From Luzula sylvatica (taxonomy: Eukaryota > Streptophyta > Magnoliopsida > Poales > Juncaceae): a stretch of DNA of 64,000 nucleotides. The stretch covers positions 16,676,215 to 16,740,214 of the forward strand of contig OX326961.1 in assembly GCA_946800325.1 (NCBI GenBank). Reading direction: 5' to 3'. Under the pieces are notes generated by a model. The model saw only the letters and a program-made list of their open reading frames with translations, was not told the DNA's origin and searched no databases. Within the stretch, counting starts at the first letter, position 1. Every line of letters begins with the position of its first letter. The translations under genes were made by a program, and so were the position numbers. Shown piece by piece: positions 50,094 to 62,904 of the stretch.

Positions 50094-52340
50094 TCAAGAA
50101 CTCGTCTTATACCTATATTTCATCGTGCACCAAACAAAAACGATCAAATTCAAAACACTCAACAAAGCAATCAACATAAAAAGCCGATCCAAATGCCCCT
50201 CGTTCAAATTATCAGGAATCCAGCCTTTTTCTCCTCCCTCTCGACTCGTAAAATAAGAAACCAAACTCAAAATAATGGCGCTCAAATAACTCCCCAACGA
50301 AACCGTGACCAACGCAAATGCCGAACACAAACTCCTCATCGCGTCAGGGGATTCCTCGTAAAAAAATTCAACTTGTCCTATAAACGTGAAAACCTCGCCG
50401 AGACCGACGAGACAATATTGTGGTACTTGCCAAAATATACTCATCGGTACCGCCACGTTTTCGTGTACCAAATTATATTCTCGCGCGATTTCTAACCGTT
50501 TGAGCTCGACCAACGCGGCCGAAACCATCGCGAGGATCGAGAGGAATAAACCCATACCAATTCGTTGTAATTGAGTGAAGCCTCGTTCGTTTCCCGTGAA
50601 TTTTCTCGCGAGCGGTACGAGGAGTTTGTCGTAGATTGGTACCCATGTTATCACGCTAATTACGTCGAAAGTGGAAAGCGAAGCGGGTGGGATTGTGAAG
50701 GATCCGACACGTTTGTCTAATACCATGCCTTGTTCGATGAACATGGATGAGTTTTGGGAATATACCGCCGAGAAAATTATGATTGTTGCCCAAATTGGGA
50801 ACATTCGTACCAGTATTTTGAGTTCTTCCACTTGGGTGACGGTACATAACCTCCATGGGTTGGTAGTTTCCGTACCGAATTTGGTATAGAATGGCGTGAC
50901 CGTCGCAGCCTTGTCAAGAAACCTGTACCGTTACGTTATGGAGAATTTATTAATCTTTTGAAGGGTAAATATGATATTTTGGAATTTGAGAAGGATAAAT
51001 ATGTAAAATTCCCCTTATATTAAATATACCTCAATTCATTTGTATGATCCAATTTTCGACTCCCTTTAATTGCAGAATCTTTACCTTGTACCTCGTACAT
51101 AATCGACCCATCAAAATCAACCTGAACCCTCCAATTCCTACACGCAGCCACGATCACTTGACAAACCCTAGTTAACGGGCTTCCACCCGGTTCTTGAAAA
51201 CGATAAATATTGGATCCGATAAAGAAACTGGCTATAGCGAAACCCATGAATAAAGTTGGTATTCCAAACCCTAAACCCCATCCATAATTATCTTGTATGT
51301 ACACCAAAACCGTACCAGATATCAAAGAACCGATATTAATGGTAAAATAGAACCAATTGAAAAAGGATCCCTTAACGGGTCGCTCTAATGGGTCGGTGTC
51401 GTCAAATTGATCCGCCCCGAAAGACGAAACACACGGTTTGATTCCACCTGCTCCTAATGCAATTAGGTACAGACCGATAAAAAAGAATGGAGAAGATTGA
51501 AATATCGGTACCGATGCAGATATGGTCAACAAAACCATTCCCTTTAACAGAAAAAAAATACAAAATATTATTAATAGTGAATATAATTAAGACCGTAAAT
51601 AAAGTTGAAAATATTGCGTACGATAAAGTATATAGAAGAGAAGATTGCAATAGTGGAATATTTGCCTAAATATGAATCGGCCAAAATGGCACCAATAAGA
51701 GGAGTGAGATAACACGTGCCTTGCCACGTCGTCACGTTTCTTGCCGCGACTACATTTCCCTCGTGAAGATTTCTTGTCAGATAAGTTACCAGGTTTTTGG
51801 CGATTCCATAGTAGGCTAATCTCTCGCAACATTCAGTCCCTATGCTTGCAATTGTATAATTTTATCAATTAATTCATAATTAAGAACATTAAATTATATA
51901 AAATGAAATGCATTACCGAGAATAAAGGAGCATGCTTTCCAATTTCCTGTGTTGCGCTTCAAAATGGACTGGCCTTTGATGTCGAGAGATCCATCACCAG
52001 TATATTCTGCTCTCTCCTGTACAGCAATTCTCAATTTTCAGAATTTCTTTCAAAAAAATATTGTGGGTTTTCAGCCCATTTTTTGGTAGTTTGTTTGATG
52101 ATTTTGCTCAATTAAGCAAAAAATTGGAAGGATTCAACAAAGTTTCAGAAGAAAGGAATAACGAAGTAGACTCGAAATTCGATGAACTTCAATAAAGGAA
52201 ATAAAATATCGAATTTCCAGGTTTAATTAAAACAAACAAGAAATATAGAAGAGATTTAGTACCTCGAGCCGTGATTCTTCAACCAGTAATCTCTCCTGAG
52301 CCTCCTCCATTTGGAGATCTCGAGGGAAGTACAAACAAAA
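49890..52340. repeat. Tandem segmental duplication, member A (transporter block)
   Basis: The block includes the whole transporter gene, about 200 bp of 3' flank and about 30 bp of 5' flank. It matches 56866-59362 in the same orientation. Similarity fades beyond gtcatgtataaa on the 3' side and just beyond tttggagatctcgagg on the 5' side. Confidence 0.85.
50094..52310 (-). CDS. NPF8-type (PTR2-like) proton-coupled peptide/nitrate family transporter, copy A
   Basis: Five exons with GT-AG introns and consistent phase: 52310-52263, 52016-51917, 51839-51622, 51541-51030, 50922-50094. They give 568 codons plus TGA, the usual NPF length. NPF/PTR proteins are plasma- or vacuolar-membrane symporters with 12 transmembrane helices; NPF8 members move di- and tripeptides. 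The proton-coupling ExxER motif is E52-C-C-E55-R56. The PTR signature [10 protein letters not shown] covers about residues 187-195. [35 protein letters not shown] and [10 protein letters not shown] are family blocks. The start MEEAQERLL is short and acidic, as usual. No stop, frameshift or missing motif was seen. Substrate cannot be told from sequence. Subfamily 8 is my recollection of PTR2 similarity. Confidence 0.92.
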
Positions 52341-54487
52341 TAGAAGTGTATATTTCCACAGCTGGAGAGGGACCTCATGTACTTTTTTTGTTACATGCAC
52401 ACTAGAATCATTTCTTACAACGTCATGTAATTTGTATATATATGCAGCCCCACAATGTTACGCAATTTTTTTAGGGAATCTTTTGTGGACCGACTTAGTT
52501 TGATATAAAACAAAGGGAAATTTCCATGCCCCTGAAATGCACCATACCATAGTGCTGATTGAATAAGCATGACTCACAATCATGCTGTCAATTCATGAAT
52601 TATGTTTGTCCCCCGATTTTTTCAATGAATTAACGCAACTTCCAAATAACAAGTAATTGTAATGCAATTAACAATCAAATTAATACATTTCAATTAACAA
52701 TTAATAACAATTCTAAAATATAATAATAATTAACAAATATGTTAATTCACATGATTAATAAAATTTTATAAATGATAATTATCAAAAGAATTATAATAAA
52801 TGATAATTATAATCACAAATTATCATTTAATAATTAGCATGTATAATAGTTAATTAACAAAAATTACTTTTTGAAACTTTCTCTTCCAATTTAATTGTGA
52901 AGAATATATATACTTTGTAATTTGAATTTTTTTTAATAACACACTTAATATGGTAACAATATGTGCACACTAATTTACCTGCTTAACTGACGTGCTATTC
53001 ATTCAAAAAAAATTCAAATCTGACAACTATAAATTGCATATTTATTTGCATTTGTCGAGTAATAAATGTCATTAATTTTCTGATCTTGTGCTTACCGATT
53101 ATCAAATATTTCATTTCGTACAAAATTAACACATAGTTAACGTTTTAATTAACAATACATTCAAACTATCAATATACAAAATCAATATCAAATTAACAGT
53201 TAATTCATACCATATTAACAATTAATTCGTACCAAATTCAAATTTTCAAACTTCAAAATAAATAGATTCGAAATTCATACATAATTAACAATTAATAATC
53301 ATATCAAATTACCCATCAATTACATTAAATCATGAACAAAATTCGCCAATTAATCATCAATTACATTAAACCATCAAATAATCATCAATTAATTAAATGA
53401 AAATACAAAATAATCAATAAAATATAATCAATTTTAACCAGGATCAAAACGAGTAAAAATTATTACCAAATAATTGAACTTAATTTTGCATTAACAATTA
53501 TTATATTCTTTTCAAGATCATAGCAATTAACCATTAATCATGAATTTGAATAAAAGAACCAATAACTAACATCTTGAAATTAACATTAAAGAATTTAAAT
53601 AAACAAAGAATACAAATTAAAATTAACATTAAAGATCGAACTTACAAATTAACCATTAATCTGAAAATTAACACTTGACATTGTACCATATCTGAAAATT
53701 ATATAATCCAAAATTAACTATTAAGATAAAAATCTTGAAATTAACAGGAATTAACCATGAAAATTGAAATTCAGCAACCCTGAAATCAATCCCATGGAAT
53801 TAACTGTGACAAACTAAGAAATTAACAGAAAAATTGAACACAAGGTTAAAGTTCAAAAACAAAGAAATCAACAATCTTAAACACTATAAACTGTGAAAAC
53901 CACCTTAAATAGCGAAAAATCCCACTGAATAGTCGAGATATTGTGCGTTTCCCAAAAATCCATGAACAACGAAAACCAGTCATATTTGAAAAATCAGCAT
54001 AAAAATCGACCAATTCAAAAAAATATCTATCAAATAAGCAAAAAAATCAATGAACAGTTGAAAAATACTCCAAAAAATGTCCAAACTTCGCAACAACAAA
54101 AAAAACTCCCAAAATGGGTGAAAAATTGACTCTGCGGCTGCAAACAATATCGATAAAAAAAAAATCGATAAAACGTCCTCAATCACATAGAAATCTTGTT
54201 AGGATTTTATCTAGATGAGAGAGAGGGAGAGAGGAGAGAGGAGAGAGGAGAGAGAAAATGCATCCGAAATGAGAGGGAGGAGAGAGAGAGTTAGGGTTCA
54301 TGTATATATAATATAAGGGCCGGCCCAAATTTAATTTTTTTCAAATTATAATGGGGGGAGATTTTGGAGATGGTTAAAAGACATCTCAGAATTATTGGGG
54401 ATAGTTAAAAATGTGCTCCCATTAACAGTGACATCCCGTGGATTGAATCATCATGGTCAAGAAAAAATTAAGGGCACCATATAAGAA
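52311..54487. other. AT-rich intergenic DNA between the two transporters (left half)
   Basis: The first 30-50 bp belong to the transporter duplication. The rest is rich in ttaacaattaatta-like motifs. A GA-rich patch at 54214-54290 precedes the hAT-like element. No gene was recognised; the frame at 53941-54129 is low-complexity. Confidence 0.5.
54214..54290. repeat. GA-rich low-complexity tract
   Basis: Repeats of gagagagg and gagagagagg are present, followed by ttagggttcatg. It is not linked to any recognisable gene start. Confidence 0.6.
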
Positions 54488-55034
54488 CTATGTTACGCGG
54501 ATACTTCAAAAACGCAGAAGTATCCTGAGGATACGGATATCCGATACGGATACGGGTACGATACGGTTCGGATACGTATCGGATACGCCACGTGGCGTAT
54601 CCGATTATTTTAATATTTATTTTTTTCGGATACGGCGGGGATACAGCAGGATACGGCAGGATACGGCTCGGATACGTTTAGGATACGGCTAGGATACTCC
54701 ATTTAGATACTTCGGCCCATTATATATTTTGACCCATAATATTTTTAAATAAATTATATAGGATACTTCTAAATTAATTCTAGGATACTTCTAAAATAAA
54801 TTTAGAATACATTTATGATACTTGTATTGTTATGTTGATTTTATTTATTGTCATGATATTTAAATTCAAAATATTATTTAATTTATTATTTATTTATTTA
54901 TTATATACAATATAAATATATTAAAATAATAATTATATAGTCGTATCCGTATTCGTGATTTTTTGAAAATTTTCGTATCGCCGTATCCGTATCGTATCGG
55001 ATACGATATCCGTATCCGTATCCGTGCAACATAG
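54488..55034. mobile_element. hAT-like MITE, 547 bp, GGATAC-rich family (copy 2)
   Basis: Terminal inverted repeats CTATGTTRCRCGGATAC are flanked by a perfect 8-bp duplication TATAAGAA at 54480-54487 and 55035-55042. The left third is dense in GGATACG motifs. The segment around ggcccattatatattttgac is the reverse complement of part of copy 1 at 11015-11035, so the copies are in opposite orientation. There is no transposase. Confidence 0.88.
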
Positions 55035-55042
55035 TATAAGAA

Positions 55043-57068
55043 CTCTAAAACAAAGACAAACTAGACACAAACCAAGAATTACCCACTCTACTTTTGACTT
55101 TTCAAAAGGAGAGTTTGTCAAATTTTCTTTTCCTTGATATTTCACCTCAGGTTGCATTATTAATTATTATATGTCCCCAATATTTATATTGTTAAAAAAA
55201 ATCAAAATTAATACTATATTGCTTTACTAAATCTTAGAAAATCATATTTTTTTTTCAAAAATAAATGTGTGCCTAATAAAATATTCATATTTTATAAAAT
55301 GATATATCTAACAGTATTTTATTTCGCAAATATTTGTAATAGACACTCATTTGTAGAAAATCGCAAATGTTTTAAAATATAATTTATTTTTGCAAATATT
55401 TTCACAAATGATAAAAATGTTATAAATTATTTTAATGTATAAGAATGTATCATATTTAGTTATAAAATATAACTTATTTTACAATATAATTTATTTTAAA
55501 ATATAATTTCGGTGTAAATCCATAAATTTCGGTGTTATAATGGATCATATTTAGTTAGTTTCTTCATATTTCTTTCCTATTTCTTTTCTTTTTTTTTCTC
55601 TTCGAAAATTATGATTCTTAGTCATATTTAGTCTCATACATTTGTGTATCTCTTATTGTAAATTACTCACAACTAAGGGGAATTTTTCAAAAATCTCTCA
55701 ATTTTTTGAAAATTATGAAAAGGGAAAAATTTCTTTAGTTATACACTTTTAAATTAAGATTTACGATAGACACAATCCAATTAAAATTTCCACGATACCA
55801 CTCTGAGATGTTAAATCTATAATTTTTCATGTCACCCCACTCCAATTTGCATCATTATTCGCCACTATAATTGATATTTTTTTTTTTTAAAAAAATATAT
55901 CAAAAAAATACTATATTTTATTATTAATTTTAGGAAATCCTATTTAATTAAAAAAGACACGCCTATTCAAATATATTTCAGATTTTAATGATTTACCTAA
56001 AAGTATTTTATTTCGCAAATAAAAATCAAATTTTTAAAGAAATATTTGTACACAAGAAAATATTACATTTGTTTATAAGGAGTGTCCTATCACGCATCCT
56101 TTTTCTCGTGATACATTTTTTTTCAAAGGATTTTTTAGTACCTATCAATTAATGAGTATTTAAGACAATGTCTCAAATGTATTCATTAATTAATTATGGG
56201 CTAAATAGAAAATATGTATTGTTCATTTAAATAAAAAATCTCCATTAAGAGTAAGTTTTTATGGTACACCTTTTTGAAAATCCAATTTAAATAGTAAATA
56301 GTAAATACTCAAAATATCTTTTTTTTTTTAAATGTATGATAGAACTCCCTACGTATAAGTATGAATTATATTTTCATCGTGTTCATATAAAAAATTAATC
56401 AAGAACAATAGTATCAAAAAAAAAATTATACATGTGTTTTAATATTCTCATATATTAATAATATTAAAAATAATTTTTAATATTTTCTGTCATTTTTAAT
56501 AATATTGGTAAATATTATTTATATTTTTAATTATTTTAATTATATTTTGAAATATAAATAAATATTGCATTTTAAAAATTAATTATGAAATATATAATTT
56601 ATTTTGATATTTTTATTCTTAAATAATATATATTTTGGTTATAAATAATAGTGCAAATTGGGGTTACAAGAAAAAATCTATATATTTTGGCTATATTCAA
56701 AAGCGGGGAGTGGTATTTTGAAAATTTTGTTTGGATTGTGTCTATTCTGGTAAATCTTGATTTCAAATTGTCTAAAAATGAAAATTTCCCTTATGAATTA
56801 TCCTCACACTTTTAAATTTCTTCCAAAATTCTCTAGAAAACAACGGTTACGTAACTTCAAATTTTTGAGTCATGTATAAAGATACAATACACAAAATATG
56901 AATATTTAACAACGAAACAACATATAATGTTACGTAACTTCAAATAATTACAAAAATATAAGAATTATTACAATACAAAGTCATAACGAATTAATACATT
57001 TTCAATCATTCGAATCGAACAATACAAATCAACAATTCTACACTCCTTTATACAATCTCCATTCGAGA
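55043..57068. other. AT-rich intergenic DNA between the two transporters (right half)
   Basis: No gene was recognised. Long T and AT runs dominate. From about 56866 the sequence becomes the duplicated 3' flank of the second transporter. Confidence 0.5.
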
Positions 57069-59362
57069 TCAAGAACTCGTCTTATACCTATATTTCATCG
57101 CGCACCAAACAAAAGCAATCAAATTCAAAACACTCAATGAAGCAATCAACATAAAAAACCGATCCAAATGCCCCTCGTTCAAATTATCAGGAATCCACCC
57201 CTTTTCTCCTCCCTCTTGGCTCGTAAAATACGAAACCAAACTCAAAATAATGGCGCTCAAATAACTCCCCAACGAAACCGTGACCAACACAAATGCCGAA
57301 CACAAACTCCTCATCGCGTCAGGAGATTCCTCATAAAAAAACTCAACTTGTCCTATACACGTGAAAACCTCGCCGAGACCGACGAGACAATATTGTGGTA
57401 CTTGCCAAAATATACTCATCGGTACCGCCACATTTTCGTGTACCAAATTATATTCTCGGGCGATTTCTAACCGTTTGAGTTCGACCAACGCGGCCGAAAC
57501 CATCGCGAGTATCGAGAGGAATAAACCTATACCGATTCGTTGTAATTGAGTGAAGCCTCGTTCGTTTCCCGTGAATTTTTTCGCAAACGGTACGAGGAGT
57601 TTGTCATAGATTGGTACCCATGTTATCACGCTAATTACGTCGAAAGTGGATAGCGAAGCGGGTGGGATTGTGAAGGATCCGACACGTTTGTCTAATACCA
57701 TGCCTTGTTCGATGAACATCGATGAGTTTTGGGAATATACCGCCGAGAAAATTATGCTTGTTGCCCAAATTGGAAACATTCGTACCAGTATTTTGAGTTC
57801 TTCCACTTGGGTGACGGTACATAACCTCCATGGGTTGGTAGTTTCCGTACCGAATTTGGTATCGAATGCCGTGACTGTCGCAGCCTTGTCAAGAAACCTG
57901 TGCCGGTACGTTATGGAGAATTTAATTTATTTTTTGAAGGGTAAATATGATATTTTGGAATTTGAGAAGGATAAATATGTAAAATTCCCCTTATATTAAA
58001 TATACCTCAATTCATTTGTATGATCCAATTTTCGACTCCCTTTAATCGCAGAATCTTTACCTTGTACCTCGTACATAATCAACCCATCAAAATCAACCTG
58101 AACCCTCCAATTCCTACACGCAGCCACGATCACTTGACAAACCCTAGTTAACGGGCTTCCACCCGGTTTTTGAAACCGATAAATATTGGATCCGATAAAG
58201 AAACTGGCTATTGCGAAACCCATGAATAAAGTTGGTATTCCAAACCCTAAACCCCATCCATAATTATCTTGTATGTACACCAAAACCGTACCGGATATCA
58301 AAGCACCGATACTAATGGTAAAATAGAACCAATTGAAAAAGGATCCCTTAACGGGTCGCTCTAATGGGTCGGTGTCGTCGAATTGATCCGCCCCGAAAGA
58401 CGAAACACACGGTTTGATTCCACCCGCTCCTAATGCAATTAGGTACAGACCGATAAAAAAGAATGGAGAAGATTGAAATATCGGTACCGATGCAGATATG
58501 GTCAACAAAACCATTCCCTTTAACAGAAAAAAAATACAAAATATTATTAATAGTGAATATAATTAAGACCGTAAATAAAGTTGAAAATATTGCGTACGAT
58601 AAAGTATATAGAAGAGAAGATTGCAATAGTGGAATATTTGCCTAAATATGAATCGGCCAAAATGGCACCAATAAGAGGAGTGAGATAACACGTGCCTTGC
58701 CACGTCGTCACGTTTCTTGCCGCGACTACATTTCCCTCGTGAAGATTTCTTGTCAGATAAGTTACCAGGTTTTTGGCGATTCCATAGTAGGCTAATCTCT
58801 CGCAGCATTCAGTCCCTATAGTTGTAATTGTATAATTTTATCAATCAATTCATAATTAAGAACATTAAATTATATAAAATGAAATGCATTACCGAGAATA
58901 AAGGAGCATGCTTTCCAATTTCCTGTGTTGCGCTTCAAAATGGGCCAGCCTTTGATGTCGAGAGATCCATCACCAGTATATTCTGCTCTTTCCTGTACAG
59001 CAATTCTCAATTTCAGAATATCTTTCAAAAAGTATTGGGGGTTTTCAGCCCATTTTTTGTAGTTTGTTTGATGATTTTGCTCAATTAAGCAAACAATTGC
59101 AATTTGATTTTGATTTTAGTTAAGACAATAGCAAAAATTGGAAGGATTCAAGAAAGTTTCAGAAGAAAAGAATAACGAAGTAGACTCGAAATTCGATTAA
59201 CTTCAATGAAGTAAATAAAATGTCCAATTTCCATGCTTAATTAAAACAAACCAAAGAAATATGAAAGAGATTTAGTGTAACCTCGAGCCGTGATTCTTCA
59301 ATTAGTAATCTCTCCTGAGCCTCCTCCATTTGGAGATCTCGAGGAACAAAAAAGATTGAAGT
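56866..59362. repeat. Tandem segmental duplication, member B (transporter block)
   Basis: This is the partner of 49890-52340, offset by 6975 bp at the stop codons and 7019 bp at the start codons. The difference comes mainly from a 43-bp length difference in intron 1. The spacer between members holds a hAT-like element and unrelated AT-rich DNA. Confidence 0.85.
57069..59329 (-). CDS. NPF8-type (PTR2-like) proton-coupled peptide/nitrate family transporter, copy B
   Basis: The exon structure is identical to copy A: 59329-59282, 58992-58893, 58815-58598, 58517-58006, 57897-57069, with exon lengths 48, 100, 218, 512 and 829, giving 568 codons plus stop. ExxER (E52, E55, R56) and the other family blocks are intact. 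It differs from copy A at few residues, among them V10I, Q32W, S33P, N191S and S194A (the last two in the PTR signature, which here reads [10 protein letters not shown]) and changes near the C terminus. Introns 2 and 3 have the same length in both copies, intron 4 differs by 1 bp, and intron 1 is 43 bp longer here. The preserved frame argues that both copies are under selection or that duplication is recent. Confidence 0.92.
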
Positions 59363-60040
59363 AAATATTTCCACAACAGGAGAGAGACCTCATTAGTCAT
59401 TACCGACTTGGTGAGTATACTATTGACTTTTTTTATTAGGTGCACTCTAGAATTATTTCCTATGTTGTGCAATTTTTTTTGTCCCTCTTTAGACATTCTT
59501 AAGTGACCCGTTCAGCAACATAGAATTAGAATGTTATCGTGGAAAAAATAATTTTATTTCGACGAACAAGATTGAAAAAAAAAATGAAAAAAATGATTTA
59601 ATTTTATTCTATGAAAGAGGTGGAATAGTGCAAGAATGTGGAATAAAGAAATTTTTCTCTTCCTCTCTCTCGTCACTCTCAATAAAAAATAGGGAAAATT
59701 TCACATATGTCCTTTCAAAAACTCTAAATATCATATTCGTCCTTATAAAAACATAAATATCAAATTTATCCTTATTAAAAACAAAGTGTATCAAATTTGT
59801 CCAAACGTTAATTTTTTCGTTAAACATAACTATTGAAGAGTATTGAAGAGTGAAATTATTATTTTGCCCAGGTAATTATACCATACCCCCTCATTTCCCC
59901 CACACCCCATCTATATCACCAATTAACCACTAATTGGTGATTAATTAGTATGATAATTAACAAAAGTACCCGATTAACAGTTAATTAATCCTGATTAACA
60001 GTTAATTAATCCGGATTAACCATTAATTAACTGTTACACA

Positions 60041-60581
60041 TTATTTAATAGAAAAAAACTCACTTTTGCTCCCTGTACAAAAAAGTGCAGGTTGCCCCCC
60101 AAACTTTAATTTTGTTCATTTTACCCCCTGAATTCTCGATTTTGCTCACTTTTGCCCCTTCCATCAGTTAACTGCCCAGTCAACAGTTAAGTGATGACGT
60201 GGCGGTGTGACGTGGTAATTTTTTGATGATTGTATTGATGACATGGCAAAATTTATAATATAAAATTATACATCCAATAACCAAAAAATAAACCCAAACC
60301 CAATTAAATCAAACCCATTAACCCATTATTTTAACCCCTCTCTCTCACCCAGTGGCTCTCTCTCGCTCGCCATTATTCCCTCTCTCTCGCTCGCCATTAT
60401 TGTGCCAAGGTCCTCTCGCCAAGCTCATGTCCAGGCCTCTCTCCGCCATGTCTCCTCTCGCCAAGCTCCTCTCCAGACCTCTCTCCGCCAACTCACTTCT
60501 CTCCAGGCCTCTCTCTTCGCGAACTCTCTCCACTAGCGAACTATCTCCCTCTCTCTGTCGCCGCTGAACTTGTAAGTACCT

Positions 60582-60643
<62 letters not shown>

Positions 60644-60686
60644 TTTGCTTTTTTTCGCTAATTTTTCGCTAATTTTCCAGTCGTAT

Positions 60687-60738
<52 letters not shown>

Positions 60739-61234
60739 GACCTGATTTGTGACGGCACAAGCGAGAGAGAAAGAGCAACGGCACACAATGTCCAGAGCGA
60801 GAGAGAGAGCAACAACAGAGAATGGAGAGTCGCGAGAGAGAGAGAGCTTGGCGAGAGGGAATAATGGCGACCGAGAGAAGCTTGGCGAGAGGGAATAATG
60901 GCGAGCGAGAGAGCCACTGGGTGAGAGAGAGGGGTTAAAATAATGGGTTAATGGGTTTGATTTAATTGGGTTTGGATTTATTTTTTGGTTATTGGATGTA
61001 TAATTTTATAATTTAAATTTTGCCATGTCATCAATACAATCATCTAAAAATTGTCACGTCACACTGTCACGTCATCACTTAACTGCTGACTGGGCAGTTA
61101 ACTGATGGAAGGGACAAAAGTGAGCAAAATTGAGAATTCATGGGGTAAAATGAACAAAATTAAAGTTTGGGAGGCAACTTGCACTTTTTTGTACCGTTCA
61201 GAAGGCAAAAGTGAGTTTTTTTCTATTTAATATT
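60041..61234. repeat. Core long inverted repeat with CT/GA centre
   Basis: Arms 60041-60427 and 60845-61234 are closely matching reverse complements starting AATAGAAAAAAACTCACTTT. They share blocks such as atcagttaactg, aaacccattaacccattatt and cgctcgccattattccctct. The centre holds (CT)n at 60584-60640 and (GA)n at 60690-60736, which can themselves pair. Serine- and leucine-rich frames here are artefacts of the repeats. Confidence 0.8.
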
Positions 61235-61330
61235 AAAAATACATCCGATTAACCATTAATTCAGTTAATTAACCCTGATTAATTAGTGGATCGAGGGGGT
61301 GTGGGGGAAGTGGAAGGTACACTATATGCC

Positions 61331-62130
61331 CTCTATTTTGCCCTCCTCTCCTCTCCTCTCCTCTCCTCTCTCTCTCTCCCTCCCTCCCTCTCTCTGACAC
61401 AAACACATCTTTTGCTAGCTGTCTCCTTTCTATCGTGTTAGGGGATCCCTCCTCTCTTTAAACTAACCCCTACAAATTTCCCTTTACAAAATTCTTGAAG
61501 CAAAATAAAAACTCTACAAATTTCTTTCGGTCTTTTCTTGAAGGTAAAATCTCTTCCATAATTGTTTCCTCCTTTTCTTGCACTACCTAAACACTAGCTC
61601 GTACTTAGTCTAAACAACATCCTTCATTCCCACTAAACATTCTCACTCCCAAAATCTCGCCAATGGGTGAGCGAGTACTTCGAATTTTTCACAATCTGGT
61701 GTGGGGTCCACCGTCGTTCAACCAACTACTCTGTCGTGTTTTTCGAAGTTGCAGATCACATGATTGAAGGAAGGAACTCGATGACGAGCAACTCATACCC
61801 ATGTTTGCTGAGGATGAATTGGGATCATGTAATGGGTAAAGTCTTTCATTTAAGATTGTAGAATTCATCCTTAATTCATTGTACACTTCTCAATTTCATC
61901 CATTTTCAAATCCTGGAGAGAATCTACTGTAAGCTGTATGAATTTTAGAATTTATTTTGAGAAGAAAAAAAACAGTACAAGAGGAAGAAGGGGTGACAGA
62001 GCACCTTTATACTATAGGCGGAGAGAAGGCGAGTATGGTGCTTGTTAACTGGAAGACTCCTCCGATAGGAAGCAAAAAAAATGGTTAAAACATGTACTTG
62101 CAGGAAACCAATATATGAATATCAGGTATG
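61331..62130. other. Unassigned stretch, possible gene fragment
   Basis: A CTCCT/CTCTC tract (61340-61395) is followed by a leader-like pyrimidine-rich stretch. Then come ATG codons at 61663 and 61667 with frames of 34 and 64 codons (the latter starting MSEYFEFFTIWCG). I recognise no family. The layout resembles a promoter, leader and first exon, possibly captured by the surrounding inverted repeats, but coding status is doubtful. Confidence 0.25.
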
Positions 62131-62904
62131 TACATTACAAGGGAGGGGCTTAGATCTGGAGAGGATATGTACATTACAAGGGCATTTCATTCATATAATT
62201 TTAAATTTCATGATTTAATTAAATTTAGAAATAAAAGTTATGTTTAATTTGACGGTTATTTAATTATTTGGATAATTTTGATATTTTATTAAAATGAGAG
62301 GGATAAAAATGAAATATTATCATTTTTGAAAGGATAAATTTGATATTTATAATTTTAGAGGGACAAATATGATATTTTGAGTTTTTGCAGGGACACACCT
62401 AAAAAATATCAATTTATTTTTTTCTTTTATTATTTTACTATTTAGTCTTTCAAATATTTTTGGAATAAAATAGAATTATATTTTTCTAATTGTTCACTCT
62501 TCCGATATTGCATGTGTTGCCGAACGGGTACAAGAAAAAGTTACCTTGATTTTTTTTTTATTCATTTGTAGTCATTACATGTAACTATTTTGCAAGTTGT
62601 CGTAACGTAAACAATCTCATTGAACCATGCAATTGTATTATTATTTTTATTATGTACCTACAACTAAAATCAGACAATTAATATTAGACTAGGGGTTATC
62701 TCGCTCCGCTTCGACCGACTTAAATTTAATTTCGAACTAAAATTATTCATATTTAATTAGATAATTATATATTCCAAAAAAAAATTCTTATTAAAAATTA
62801 GACGTGACACATTTATTATTTTTTAGAAATATATATCACATTTCGAGAGTTAGAGTGGTATATACAAAATTTATTGAAAGGAACAAATATCCAAATTATA
62901 ACAA

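Larger units (their letters stand above)
59690..62400. mobile_element. Nested inverted-repeat element, about 2.7 kb, possible MULE-like
   Basis: Three layers of inverted repeats are seen. The outer arms are 59690-59830 and about 62210-62400, sharing ctctaaatatcatattYgtcc-type blocks. Middle patches at 59880-60030 and 61240-61330 share cttcccccacacccc-like and ccgattaaccattaatt blocks. The core arms are described separately. Long inverted repeats without transposase are typical of non-autonomous Mutator-like elements, but no target duplication was confirmed, and the layers may be separate insertions. Confidence 0.45.

Noticed and set aside
50193..50889. Plus-strand frames opposite transporter exon 5 (also 57168-57999)
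   Set aside because: Antisense shadows of a well-supported coding exon, present in both copies only because the exon is conserved.
51661..51680. GC-AG intron after the DSYLG segment of the transporters
   Set aside because: The frame continues into [14 protein letters not shown], which is conserved in the family, and a normal GT donor follows at 51621-51620.
53941..54129. 62-codon Asn/Lys/Gln-rich frame
   Set aside because: Low-complexity AT-rich sequence with no family resemblance, splice context or conserved partner.
60345..60917. Serine/leucine- and arginine/glutamate-rich frames
   Set aside because: They come from CT/GA repeats and the inverted-repeat arms; both strands give equally long frames.
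62685..62740. Possible third Helitron end (CTAGT plus tcgctccgcttcg)
   Set aside because: The GC-rich patch lacks a convincing hairpin stem and no partner end was found.
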